A stretch of 64,000 nt of DNA from the NCBI RefSeq assembly GCF_019175385.1, contig NC_083345.1, forward strand, positions 125,181,657 through 125,245,656, written 5' to 3'. Every line of letters begins with the position of its first letter. Position 1 is the first letter of the stretch. Both the position numbers and the translations under genes were made by a program. Source of the DNA: Lycium barbarum. Its lineage: Eukaryota; Streptophyta; Magnoliopsida; Solanales; Solanaceae. Under the pieces are notes generated by a model. It was given only the letters and a program-made list of their open reading frames with translations, was not told where the DNA came from and did not search any database. Of the stretch, positions 22,832 to 36,000 are shown one piece after another.

Positions 22832-23240
22832 TAACATTTAAGAGTAGCACAGTGCGCCGCTATTACCAACATCAAGTAGAAACGTGGGATTTCATGATAT
22901 ATGTAATGTGCCAAGCGCGGTGGATTACTAATAAAAAAATCAGGTTATATCCAGGCTTGATCCTAAACTTCACCTGCTATAATAGTGAAATCAGAGACTA
23001 CTTTTTCTCAAAATAAAAAAATCAGGTTATATCCAGACATGATCACTGAACTTACCCACCATAACAGTAAAGTCAAACTATAGTGTATGAACTAGGAGCT
23101 GAGCAGTACTTTGGCTTGGAATTTACAAAAGAACTGCAGGATGTTTTCCCTATCTACCTGTTACTATGACACTGGTACGAGGTATCTGTACTGTAAAGTG
23201 ACGCCTTAAATACACCATTGCCTACCAACATGTCCTAGTT

Positions 23241-26200
23241 CTACTGAATTCCTGAGGAACGCTCGGGTAAAACGCCTGAAGCATCAGATGCATTGGCGGG
23301 TGCTGTAGATGGAAGATTCACTGGCTGCGTATTATGAACGCCTCTATTTGCCAAAAGAACTTGCAGTTGGGGTGAAAGATTAGGTGGAATAGATGGTCTG
23401 GCAGCTTGAGCTTGCTGTGTTGGCTGAAGCATGAACTGTTGCAGTGCTTCAGAATAAGCTCGTCCTGAAAGGCTTCCACGCATGCGGCCTGTAGGGCGCC
23501 AGTTTGGATCTAGCTGGGGATCCACGGAACAATCCGTCCTTGTGACTGGTGTTGTGCCTCCTGTACTTCCCCTATGGTCGGGGGCCAATGGTGTCCTGAA
23601 CCTGTCAGCACTACCTGGGAGTGGAGGCGCACTTCTAGGAGAATGACCAGGTGGAGGCGCACTTCTAGGAGAATGAACAGATGGAGGCGCAGTTCTAGGA
23701 GAATGAACGGGTCTCACCACTTGTGTGGATTGCTGTGTAGCGACAACTCGGGCATGTTGTCCACCAGCAAAAGACTGATTAATACCAACTTGTGAACCAT
23801 TCTTCATGGCTTCCCATCTCTCCCAAGTAGCTTGAGACTGGCTAGTCGAATAGGGTGTTTTCAGGTGCGGAGCTTGACGGCCAACAACCTGTTGAGATGG
23901 TGGAGGAGAAGCAAGAGGACGCTAGCAGAAGGAAAAAAGGACAATTAGAAGCCATAGACACTAGACAGAATAAAGACATATGCAGAGACGCACAAAGTTG
24001 GATATATTATAAGCAGCCTCAAAAGAAAAGTCTGATAGTAAGCAAAACAAGCAAATTTAGGCGGTCAAGGAAATCCTAGAAAGTGGAAGCAAACACACCC
24101 TATACAGACAGGTGATGGTCTTCCCAACCAGAGGACACACACAATGTTTCAGCAATGACACAACAACAATATACCCAGTGTAATCCAACATGTGGGGTCT
24201 GGGGAAAGTGGTGTGTACGCAGCCCTACCCCTACCTTGTGAAGGTAGAGACGTTGTTTCCGAGAGATCCTCAGATCAAGTAAAGCATATCAAAATCAGTA
24301 GGAAAGGAAGTACACTAGATACAGTCAGTAGTGAAATAATGGAGAAAAGAAACAGTGCAACGACAAATAGTACGATAACCGACACATGAAGGAAAATCTC
24401 AGAGACCAAAACCAGCAAGAAAGACTTAAATCATATTTTAGTCAAAACTTTAGAAATTAGCTGCCACTCACCTTCTGTGGTAATGCTGACGAGGCCATGC
24501 GTGCCTGAAGCAGGTCCAATTCAGGATAGGAACGTACCTCCAAGTCACTTCTTAGATTGGAACCATCCAATGACACAGTAGGCATAGCCTGAGTAGCTGC
24601 TGGAGGGGCAGCGTAGAGCAAGGGATTCATTGCGCTTTGTTGTCTCTGCTGAGGAACAGGAGTGTTCATCTGGACTGGAAGGGCCTGAACTGCAATAGGA
24701 GTTCTGTTTGCAGGCCTGGCTGCAGATGGAAACCTTCCATATTCATTGATTGCAGCGTTACCAAATTGGAACTGTTGTAACTGCAGCAAATTGGAAGAAG
24801 ATAGTCCACTCTCAAGTACAGCGGTTGGAATAAAAGCATTTCCCTCGGGGTTGAGAGCGGGAGACATTCCATCCATCAAAACAGGCGCCTGCACCGTGTT
24901 GGTTCTTGCATGCTCAGAAGCACTGCCAGTTTGCATACTGGACAAAGAACTAGATGTCCCTATTCCATACGAGGACAAATAGATTCTTGACCAGAAATCA
25001 TCCCCCAAATCAGAAGCACCTGTTTGATTGATTTCACTTGGATTATTCACAGCTGTTGCGCTCTGTACATTAGATTGAATTTGAGAGATCGTTGGGAAAT
25101 TTTTTCTGTCTTCCGTTTCAGCAATAGTCACGGGATTCATGTCCTCATCTATGTCAGTAAGATCTAAATAATCACCGGGGGTATTTGAAGGGCCATCAGA
25201 ACCGCGGCGCGGACTATCTTGAGCAATGTCAGGGGTTTTATCCCTGGGCTTTTCAGTATGGTCATCACCTTCCATGATTGCCTTCCATGAACCATCTGAG
25301 GAGATCATGACATATGTGACATCCTCACTCACCTCTTTCAAAACCTTTAAAAGGAAAATAATGTTACTTCTAGACAGTAATTGGTAAAAAGCATAATACA
25401 GTATGCAACTTACCTTGACCATATCTTGATCAATACGAATATCAGTGAAACACACGTGCTGATTACAATGAGGACAACGCCACGATGGTCTCCTTGAATT
25501 TATGTCGATATAGTTGTCAAAATCGAAACACTGGCAAGAAAAACACGTACAGTGCAAACTGGTAAGAGTAGGGGGAATTGGTGAAGAAAAAATGATTAAA
25601 TCAGATATCACATGAAGTCCACATAAGCTGCACTCATGAAGCTTCTTGCTAGGATTTTCCTAACTTAAAATATCTACCAATGCTAATATGAATTCATAAT
25701 CTTAATGAAAATTTTCTGAGGAACATATTAGATCATTAGATGTCCTTTGAAGGATTAACCACGCTCATATTTCTAACAGATTAAAGACCTTAAATAAGAA
25801 ACCAATCAAAGAGGAAAAGCAGAGGCAAGTTTTTAACATGCATGCGAGTTATACAACACTCTAGAATGAGAGGTTGGATAAGAATTTATTTTGGATCACA
25901 CAAAAGGGCATGCACCTGAAGATGTTTGCAAGAATGTCCTTTTACTGGAGTTTTAATACGTGTGAAGCTGTAAAGGAAAAGAAAAGGTAATCAGTGAATT
26001 TAACAAACCACAGCCAGCAATACGAAAAGAAAGAAGCGTATATTTTGGGCGACGGGTAGTTAAAGAAGTAAATATACTTGAACTCCCAAGGTTAATTACA
26101 ACTATGTGGGTTCTCTGTTTCGAAAAATGAGAGATACCACCCCTCTCAAATTATGAAATGACCAATGCAACCTTATTTAAAATAAATTATGCTGACGCAA

Positions 26201-29200
26201 ACCAAGTATGCTTATAATCATGACAGAAGTACCTTATCTCAATCATGTTTACCCCGTCATTCCTAATTCACACACCAAAATTTTCATAAACCTAAGTCTG
26301 TTCCTGAATAGATTCGGAAGGGGATTATGCCAGTCCTTATTCGTTAGAAAATCTAGGGTTCAAGACAAACGGAAAAATCGTCGTGAAACCATGAAGACCT
26401 TAAGGAATATATATAGACTATAAAGTAACTCTGCTCAAAACGTCGGACAATTCTAGCTAAGAGCTAAAACTTTATCTTTGATATATTATTATCAAAATAG
26501 GTAACATAGCTCATCAGCTTGCTGGAATGGCAATAATGCCCATTCGGATTCTTTTTCTTCCTTACTTTGGGGGGCACAGGGGAAGGCGTCTTAGAAACAA
26601 AACTTGGATCATCAACTTACTAAAATGGCAGATTTCTTCCTCCTCCTATTTTATTTTATTTTACCAACCTCTAATAACTGAGGGTACCAAGATGGAAGTC
26701 ATCTCTTCGCGGAAGAAAGCACAAAAAACAGTGTCATTTTGAGTTTTGATATAATAAGGGGTGGGTTGTTGATCCCCAGACCCCACTTGTGGGATTACAT
26801 TGGGTATGTTGTTGTTGTATATAATAAGGGGTGGAAAGAAAACAAATTTGAGCACAGAAATTTGCATCTTTTACTATCATCATCAAGAATGAAGAAGCTA
26901 ATCATGCACAAGGAAGACAAGGAAAAAAGAAAAAATAACACACATGTCAAGATAATAAAAGCCACTTCATATAGATAACCTTGTCAAATTCCAAAGCAAC
27001 AAAGATTGGAAGCATACCTTATGGGGCAATTCAGAGAAGTTCTTGATGGCCCCTCAATAATTTCAGAATCTGCATTAACAGAACAGCATGTATTAATCAT
27101 TTCTCCTTCTAAGGAGGTCTCTTCGGACTTCCCATTGGGGGATGACGTGAATGGCAAACTCGACCAATTCATCTAGTCAAGCGGGATAACAATAACATGT
27201 AACAAACTCAATGTAGAAGCACCAAAAAAGGTGAAAATAGAATAAGAGCAAACCTGGATCGACAGAAGAAACAGGAGCCTGCTCATAATCAGGGACTGTG
27301 GCCTGAACTGGGGTAGAGATCTCACTCATGAAAGCAACAGCTATGATATAATTTCCTTCACAAATAGCACAGAGAAGAGTTAGTACTATTCAGTTTCATT
27401 TAAAAAAACTGGAATATATCTTCAAACACACCGTTAAACTGGCCCACAGCTTGAAGAAGATTTGTTCCAAATTTAAGCATATGAGGTACAGGAGATGGAA
27501 GCTGCGGTCCAGGGTCCTAGCAAAAGAAAACATAATTTAAGTAATTTGAGCCCTAGTAAGACCAAGACATTCCTATACTAACACATCTGCAAAGTTTTAG
27601 CGGTAACGGACCATTAACACATTAGTCCTCCTTCCGACGGGTGTCCCATTCAGAAGAAAGCTGCAGAAGTGAAGTGAACGGCAATCAGAATTGTCAGAGT
27701 AATTTCACCTGGCAAATATGGAGTCAATATGCCAAAGTCATTTCAATCAGTAAAAAATAAAAAACTTTCATACTTCACTTGAGGCGGCGTTATAAGACAT
27801 ACTGAGGTCTCCAGATTATCTGTTTGTGCAACAAATAGTCTCTGCAGATAAAAGGAAACATAAAATTGAGCAATATTTTCCAGAGGTAATCAAGGTTTCC
27901 AATTTTGATGAGTTGCTGCCTTGCTGGAATGAAAAATAAGAAGTCAAGCAACGCACTGATGAATAACAAAATACAAATAACGAGAGCACACAGTGTCCTG
28001 AATAAAGACCGAGCTGCTGCAAAGGAAAAATGATACATAGATATAAATTATTGTAATTATGTAGGAGTTTTCTTACTACTTTCTCTCCTTCAGAAAGGTT
28101 CATATTCTTCGTTATCTGGAAATCATTCACGTAGGCACCAAATCCAGGCTACAGATTGACAAAACATATGGCATCAGTATCACCAGCAATATAATTACAC
28201 CAGCTCACCGGCCACTCCTAGGCGATGCAATTTTAAATTATTACCTTGGCTTCCAGGAAAGAAATTATCTGACCCATCTTCAGCCGTGGAAAAAATCTGC
28301 CAATTCACAAAATGTAGCTAAGCACATATTCCAAGGAAAATAACTGTACTAACCAAGTACACTCATCTATGGAAAATTTGACCTCTAACTGAACAGTGGA
28401 AAAAGCCATGAGATATAGATGTCACAGCACCAAATAAGAGTCAGCAGCAAATGCTGAATATGAGTAAACTATAACTTTAGTGGTTATCCAAATGAAAAGT
28501 CCCCAGCCCATGATATCGGACACTTCCTGAAGTCCAAAGAGAAATATATACCAGTTTTTGTATTAATTTAACTATTTATTGAGTACCACTAATAAGCCAA
28601 TGACCACTATACAGTATGAGTAGGCACAATTTTAACCACTCAATCACTTTACCGATCTATAAGAATTATTTCAGATAAACTATAGGAAATATTTTGAGAT
28701 AGGAGTCTAATATTAGGTCGATAATACCTTCTTCCTTTTTAAACTGGTAATACTGTATTCCTCAGCATTAAGGATATGCTGGAGACCACAAAAAAACCAC
28801 AAAAGGAGCATAAATAATTATAAAGATCCTAAGATCAACTATCTGTTGCACTTCATCTATACATTCCTCTTTACACCAAAAATACAAGGATATAATACAA
28901 TTCCATTTAACTTTCTGTGTGGAATTAAATCTATGCTCAAAACATCTCCATTCCTTTTTTCTTCAAACTGTCCACCATATGCATGCTGGAACTATTCTCC
29001 ACCACTTCTTTTTGCTCTTACTTCCCCCTCTCTTGATCCAGCAACTAAGTAAATCAGCAGTATGCTCTGGCATTGACCATTTGATGTCTGCGAAGCTTAA
29101 AAATAGGGACCAGATCTGTGAAGTTACTTTACAGTGTAGAAATAAATGACTATTAGTCTCTTCTGCCTCATTGCATAAAAACATCTAGACACTATTTGGA

Positions 29201-32200
29201 ACCCCCTTCTTTTCAAGATCTCCTGTGTAAGACATGCTTTCCTGGCCACCAGCCAGACAAAGCACTTAACCTTAGCTGGTGTCAAGCTTTTCCACACCTG
29301 CTTCCATGGTCCTATCCCACAGCCTGGCTAATATCTTTAGCCAACAGAAGTACTGATCTTAAAATGTGCAAGACTAGAGAACACTCATTTGCATCAATAC
29401 ATATTCTCACTGGTTAAACCGGTTGGAATTTTTTTTTCCCTCACCTGTGACTATCCACTTTCATCTCCTTCTGGAATAACGTAGATATTCGCTCTCTCCA
29501 TCTTGACTCCTCTTCCTTCTAACTTGTCATTTCACCAACCAAAGACAACTACTGACAACTACGTAAATCACATTGGAGACCCCTACTTTATCAATGTCTA
29601 GATTTGAATCCTTAAACATCGTGTTGCCTATCTGGGCTCTTGAAGGACAGGTTAAGTAGCAGTAAAACCTTCAACGAAATAGAAGCTCAAAGAACTACAT
29701 TGACTTTCAGAAAATTAAATAAATCACGTCAAAACTCCTAAATTGTCACCCGCAAGGGTGACTCAGTTGGTTGAGCATGGGGATTTCATAATGGAGGTCT
29801 CAGGTCAAAACCCCCTGCCTACGACAGACAGCAGGGGATTTGCCTTCTAGGTCGAGCTCGTCGCACGGGGCTTGCCTAGTGCGGTTTATCTCTCCTGTGT
29901 GGTTTGCGAGCTATTGCACAGAAGCTGGGTTTACACTGTGCGCACCCGAAGGGTAGCGGCTGCGGGTTCCCATGTCATCAAAAAAAAAAAAAAAACTCCT
30001 AAATTGTCAATGTCAGCATGTAAATCCTTAAACGTTGCCCTTTCTCCTTTGGGCTTTGAAAGGACAGGTTAAGCAGACCATCAAGTAAAACCACAAACAT
30101 TTTTACGAAAATTAATCTTTGATATATAAAGCAAATTATTAGTCCGAGGTAAGTTGATCATACACCGTTGCATGAAAGATCGGAAATTAAGATTTCAGTG
30201 CAGGAAAAGATGCCTACCTTGACATTACCGTCGAGATAATTGTCAGAGAACTGCTTGGTTCAGTTTTAAAATCTAATGTGCTGCAGAAGCTGCTGGAAAT
30301 CTAAACATGCAAACAGAAAAGGAAGACAAATCAATGTAACATCAATTATAAGAAGCAAGATAGGTAAGCCATGTAGCAAACCAGCAAGTTTATCCACCTC
30401 ATTTGCAAGATTACAAAGTTCCTCGGCATCTTTCTCTGTAAACCACCCGCTCTGACTAGCATTCTATCAAATAAAGAACATGGTCAATGAAGAAATTGCA
30501 GGAAGTGTCGATAACAAGCAAATTTAATGCATGCAAAGTGGTAACCAGCAAGGTCAAGTATGTTGTGGGAAACACCATATAGTTTAATGAACAGAGCACC
30601 ATCCCAGGCTTAGAACTTTGCAGGTTATGTCATCCACAAAAGTGGAGGATAGAAACACTCGAGCCAATGTCACAGGAGAACGTCACTGGAGGTGGATCTT
30701 TTATCCGACCAATCAATCAACTAAACCTCAATCCTAAACTGGTTGAGTTTGGTAATAACTAATATGAATGGGAGCTTCTTAGCGCTTGGCAGTGTTTTCA
30801 AAGGTGAAAAGCTCTAAAAAAGCGCTCCAGGTCTATTGGGGCTTTAAGCACAATATAAGTGTGGTCTTTAGTAACAAAAGGCGCAATGAAGGAAAATAAG
30901 AATATATATGTGATTCAAGGAAAAGCTAACAAATTCAATTATAATGCATCCCTTAACAACTAATACACTTATTTGCCGATTACACTTTGTGTTTAGTACT
31001 GCTAGATTCAATATAAAATTCATGGGCAATGAGGCACACGTCTTAGTGCCTTGCCTACACTGAAGCGCAATTCAAGCGAGGTGAAGCGCCCTCCCTGAGC
31101 TTCAGGGCTTAAACGTGCCTTAAATGAGCCGTTGACAAATTAGGGTTCTTTGAAGTTAGAGGCTCTCCACATCTAAACCTATCCCTACCAGAACTTAGTA
31201 GGCGTTTTGGATATGAATTTGGTGATTTTTTTTTAGAGTAGTATTTGAAGTTGATTTGAAAAAGATACTTGGAAATTCAAGTTGTGTCTGGACATGCATT
31301 TCACTTGAAAAAATGTTGAAGTTTGTGAGGGAAAAGAAATTACTTGAAAAAGTGGTCAGGTCTATTTTTTTCAAATTTGAAAAACTCAAGTTCAACCATT
31401 TTTTATGCTCTTCAATGGTTGTTCCCTTACAGTACTAGCTTGGGGTTGATTGTTGAATGTTATTAATATAGTTTCCCTTATTAAAGAGAGATTGATTGCA
31501 ATCTCCTAATACAGAATTTTTTCATGAAATTTTGTGCCTACCTCATCCCTTTTCAGCACATTCAATTATCACGGAAGTCTACACAGCACATGGTCAAACC
31601 ATATCAAGCGACCTTCTCTCATTTTATCCTCTATGTAGGCTACATCCACTCTTTGTCTCTAATGTGATCATTTCTAATCAAATCTATTAACCAAATTAAA
31701 CTCAACACAACATCCAACAACCAAGTAGAGGAATTCAAGATGTTTTGAGAATATAGAGAATAGTATGCAGAAGATCAAACTGAATTGTCTTTTGCTATTA
31801 CGTTTTTGGTGTAAACCGATATACTCAGATGATACTGCTACCATTATTGATGTGCTAGATTCAATATGAGGTAGATCAGTTTAGCTTCTGAAGTACAATT
31901 GCAAATATGGTTTCAGTACAACCCATGTACTGTCTTGCCCACTTATATATATATATATAGTAGTTGCCAATTTCACAAAAAAACCAAGTAACTTGACTTG
32001 GTATCTATCTTTTGCAGAAACAAAAGCTGAAACATCACTTGCAATGTTTTGTGATAGAGGAAGCCAGCAAAACACACATTTTTTCAAAATTATCCCATAA
32101 AGTCGACTAGTGTCCAGGAATATTACCTTAATAGATATCATAAGGACCATGACATGCGCTAGCAGTAAGGTATCACACGGTAGTCTGCATACCTACATGA

Positions 32201-33020
32201 TGCCGTGAATTTAGAAAGAAAAAAAAATGAACTTAAGCTTCAGTTATTCATTTGATAAATAGGTACATCGTTCAGATAGGAAACTATGGCCTATATAAGA
32301 AAATTCATATAATACGGATTAAAGAGTGCACAATATTCGCATAAGCGAATTATCCAGATCACATGGTCTGCAATCAAGTCAATTAATTGCAGCAATTCAC
32401 AGCTCAATTAGAACATTAATAGATTTAGAGTAAGAACGTGATAGGAAGGGAAATACTGCATGTAAATTGACTTCCATTAAATTAACATACAAGTCATCCA
32501 TAGTAGATGAAAAACAATGCGAGTGATCAAAAGAAAAAAGAAGTGATTGAAAAAAGAGCAATATACAAGTCTTCAATAGTTCTATAGTAATGAAAACAAT
32601 GTGATTAACAACAGATTAGTATAATTTGGGCTACCAACGCCAAAAGCACAAGAAGGAAGGTTCCATAATTTTTTTGAGAAAGAAGGAGGTACCATAAAAT
32701 ACTAGGATATAACCAAATATGCGACAGCACAGACAAAGCCCAGCACACAAATACGTCAATCCCCCTTGGCCAAAACCGGAGTGTTTGACAGCCAAGAAGA
32801 CTGGGTCATTCAAGTCATAATCTGCCAACCATTAAGCTCACTTCACTTTTTGGTGTTAACTATTCTATTTTCTGCACCATCAGCATTCAGCACAATTTAA
32901 GAGAACATTCACTTTACAGTATTACCCAATCAACTAATCTTTAAAAATTACTGCTCTATAAACCCAAATTTTATAACATCGAACAATGCTTTTTAGATCC
33001 AAGAGTACCAGAACCAATGA

Positions 33021-33051
<31 letters not shown>

Positions 33052-36000
33052 AAAAACCATACTGGGACCCAGGTATAGAGCTTAAGGAAATATTAGTGTC
33101 ATTCCAACGAAGTCGCAATAAGTTAATAGAACAAACATTAACCGGTTAGCACCCCCAAAGGTAATTGAGACGGTCCCAAAGCTCCGTTTGTTCTCAACTT
33201 CTCATACTCGCACTGTCATTAGCATGGATCCAAAAGAAATTAAATTGGCAATCTCATATCTTTTTTTTTAGAAGGGATTGGCAATCTCATAGCTAGATTT
33301 AAAATTAGCTTAACTTCTCCACAGATACCAATGCAGAGAAATGTTTCCAATTATGATCAAATGTAGCTATCTGACTGAAGTTTAATTGGAGAACGAATTA
33401 CTGCAATGTAAGGATAAAAACAATAGAATATGACGAATTGTGAATCATAAGAGGATCTTCATAGTTCTCTTTCTAAGTTATTGGTAAATTATAAGCCTAG
33501 ATACGTGAAAAGTTTGGACTTAAATAAAATACGCCAACTTCCACTCATGACAAAGAAATTTCTTCCAATGGGCAAGAATGGATGAAACAGCATCAGACTC
33601 CATAAGGTTAAACAAACCCAGACTTTGTACTGACTTCAAGGGAAGCCAAAGGAATAGGCCACTCAAAGTCCAAGAAAGTTGATCACCATCATAATCAGGA
33701 AGCAGCAACTAAAGAACTGACAGTTTTCACAGTTCCAGAGGTAGTTTCAAAATTTAACACTGGTAATTATTAGGTTTGAGAAACATAATTTGCCAACATA
33801 TGAAAGGTCATTAGGCATTCAATAACATATCCACTAAAAGAAGTGCATAAAAAAAAAAGAACAAAGAATAGTGTGATATACTTCTGATACAGTGGCAATG
33901 TTCTGAAAACTAGTGTGATACTTTTTCTGAGCAGCATATATCCCTTTATAACTACGGAGAGGAAAAATCCAATATTTTCTCAGCCTATTTACATGATGCA
34001 GGGCTGCACCCATTTCCCACAGATTCAACAGAGAACAAAATTGACAATGTTCCTTTACCTATTTTCCTGATTTTTTTTTTTTTTTGAACTTGTACTGTTA
34101 CCTATTTTCCTGATTTAAAATTAGTGCTTTATGCTAAACAATTCATAATCAGATCAATGAAGTTATTGCAATGATGAAATGACGTCCTGTTAAAAGAGTA
34201 CCTGTTTCACCAGTAGAGGTAAATCTTGAGCTCTATTTGGGACCTCCTGGTTTGCAATAGCAAAATCAATGCCTCTGCATTTATCAAAGATCCAGTCATT
34301 CAATAACAGTTAGCATGATAAAGAAACATAGCTTATGTGTCTCTTCTGTACATTCTAGAAAGGAACAACATACAGAAAGTGAAAATGAGTTAAAATCACC
34401 ACTACCACTTTACTAGCTGATTTGACACCATGAACAACAAAGAGATACTCATTTTCCTAATTTAATAGCAGGATTCTGGAAGAGATGGAGGAAATAAAAC
34501 ATTTTGCATGATGAATTACCAATGTGTTGCTCTTGCAGACAATGAGCTAATGAGAACTAAATGAGAGATCATACAAGCTTTAGCCTTTCATTTCCAAATA
34601 CCAAACATACTGAAATAATACATGTGATCATGGTAAATCTACATTTACAATAACAGAATGGTCAAGGATTACCATTCAGAACGAAGTTTCAAATAGGATA
34701 TAACAAGTCCTTTGAACAAGTCATATATCTGATTTGCTCTTTCTCAAAAAAAAAAAAAAAACGATTAGAAAGTAATTGCCTACTTCTTTTTTATGCTTTT
34801 GCAGTAGTACTTAAAAGGCAGTATGATATCACTAAGAGAGCATCTTCAATTTAGAAAGGTGAATCTATCCAGCTAGGTGAATATTACATGAAATTCATTA
34901 CTCTTCTATGACAATGGAAGCCCCCACGCTTACTACTGACAGCCTACATCAACCACTAATATTGAAGTCTTTGGAAACCGTCCAAACAATTCATTTATCT
35001 GCTTAAACAACTAAAACTCTCAAACTGAATAAGTAGCGAATAATTAGACACCTCATCCTCCAAATTCTTCTGGCAATAATTCTTGTTATGTTGATCACAA
35101 TTAAGCACAAAACGCACTGTAAAATGTGTCAATGTCCAAATTTTCATACTTTTAACATGGCTTGGCCAAAATTGAAAGAGGAGTGAGCAAGAACCTATAT
35201 ATTAAGCACAAACAGAGTTTTTTTTAACGCGAGAGAGCTATATATTTACATAAAACAACAACTTCACCTCACTCCCAAACAAGTTGGGTCAACTACATAT
35301 CACTTCTTCATTTAAGCTCAACAAGTTATTACGCAAAGTATGCACGAAATGCAACAATTTGCCCAAAATAATTAACGCGCAAGAGCCAACAGTTCAAAGT
35401 AAAATGAGCAAAAACCTAACAACTCTACGCATATAATAAAATCAAAAAAAAAAAAAAAACAATTTACGATAGCAATTACAAGAGTAGTGTATTCCATATT
35501 TCCGACCAAAGAAGGTTCGAGAAGAAAAAATGGACCTAACAAGCAAAAACCTACACATTAAACCTAACAACTCTAAGCGCAAATACAAAAATGAGAAAAA
35601 ACCTAAATATTAAGCAGATATGCGCAAAATGCAATAATTTGCCTAACAATTTGCTAAGAACTTCCACATTAAGCCTAACAAATCTGCACATAATAAAAAT
35701 CAGAAAGAAAAAAAAAGTTACAATAGCAATTACAGAAGTAGAGTATCTATATTTCCGGCCAAAGAAGGATCCAGAAGAAAAATGGGCCTAACAAGCAAAA
35801 ACCTACAGATTAAACCTAACAACTCTAAGCACAGATACAAAAATCAGGAAAAAAAATTACAATAGCAATTACAGAGGTAACGTATCCATAATTCCGGCCA
35901 AAGAAGGTTTCAGAAGAAATGAGAAAAAAACTAGATATTAAGCACAAAATGCAATAATTTGCCCAAAATAACCGCCAGAACTAAAATTTCAAAGAAAAAT

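Noticed and set aside
24192..24389. 65-codon plus-strand open frame inside PIAL2 intron 15
   Set aside because: It begins within a TS SINE and has no similarity; it is antisense to the host gene.
27816..28130. 104-codon minus-strand frame as a separate gene
   Set aside because: It is PIAL2 exon 7 read through into intron 7; splice sites and phase assign only 28077-28148 as coding.
29755..29820. tRNA gene suggested by A- and B-box-like motifs
   Set aside because: No cloverleaf forms; the motifs belong to a SINE head with poly-A tail and a 15-bp target duplication.
33520..33708. 62-codon minus-strand frame in PIAL2 intron 2
   Set aside because: No similarity to PIAL proteins, no suitable splice phase, and exon 2 joins exon 3 in frame without it.
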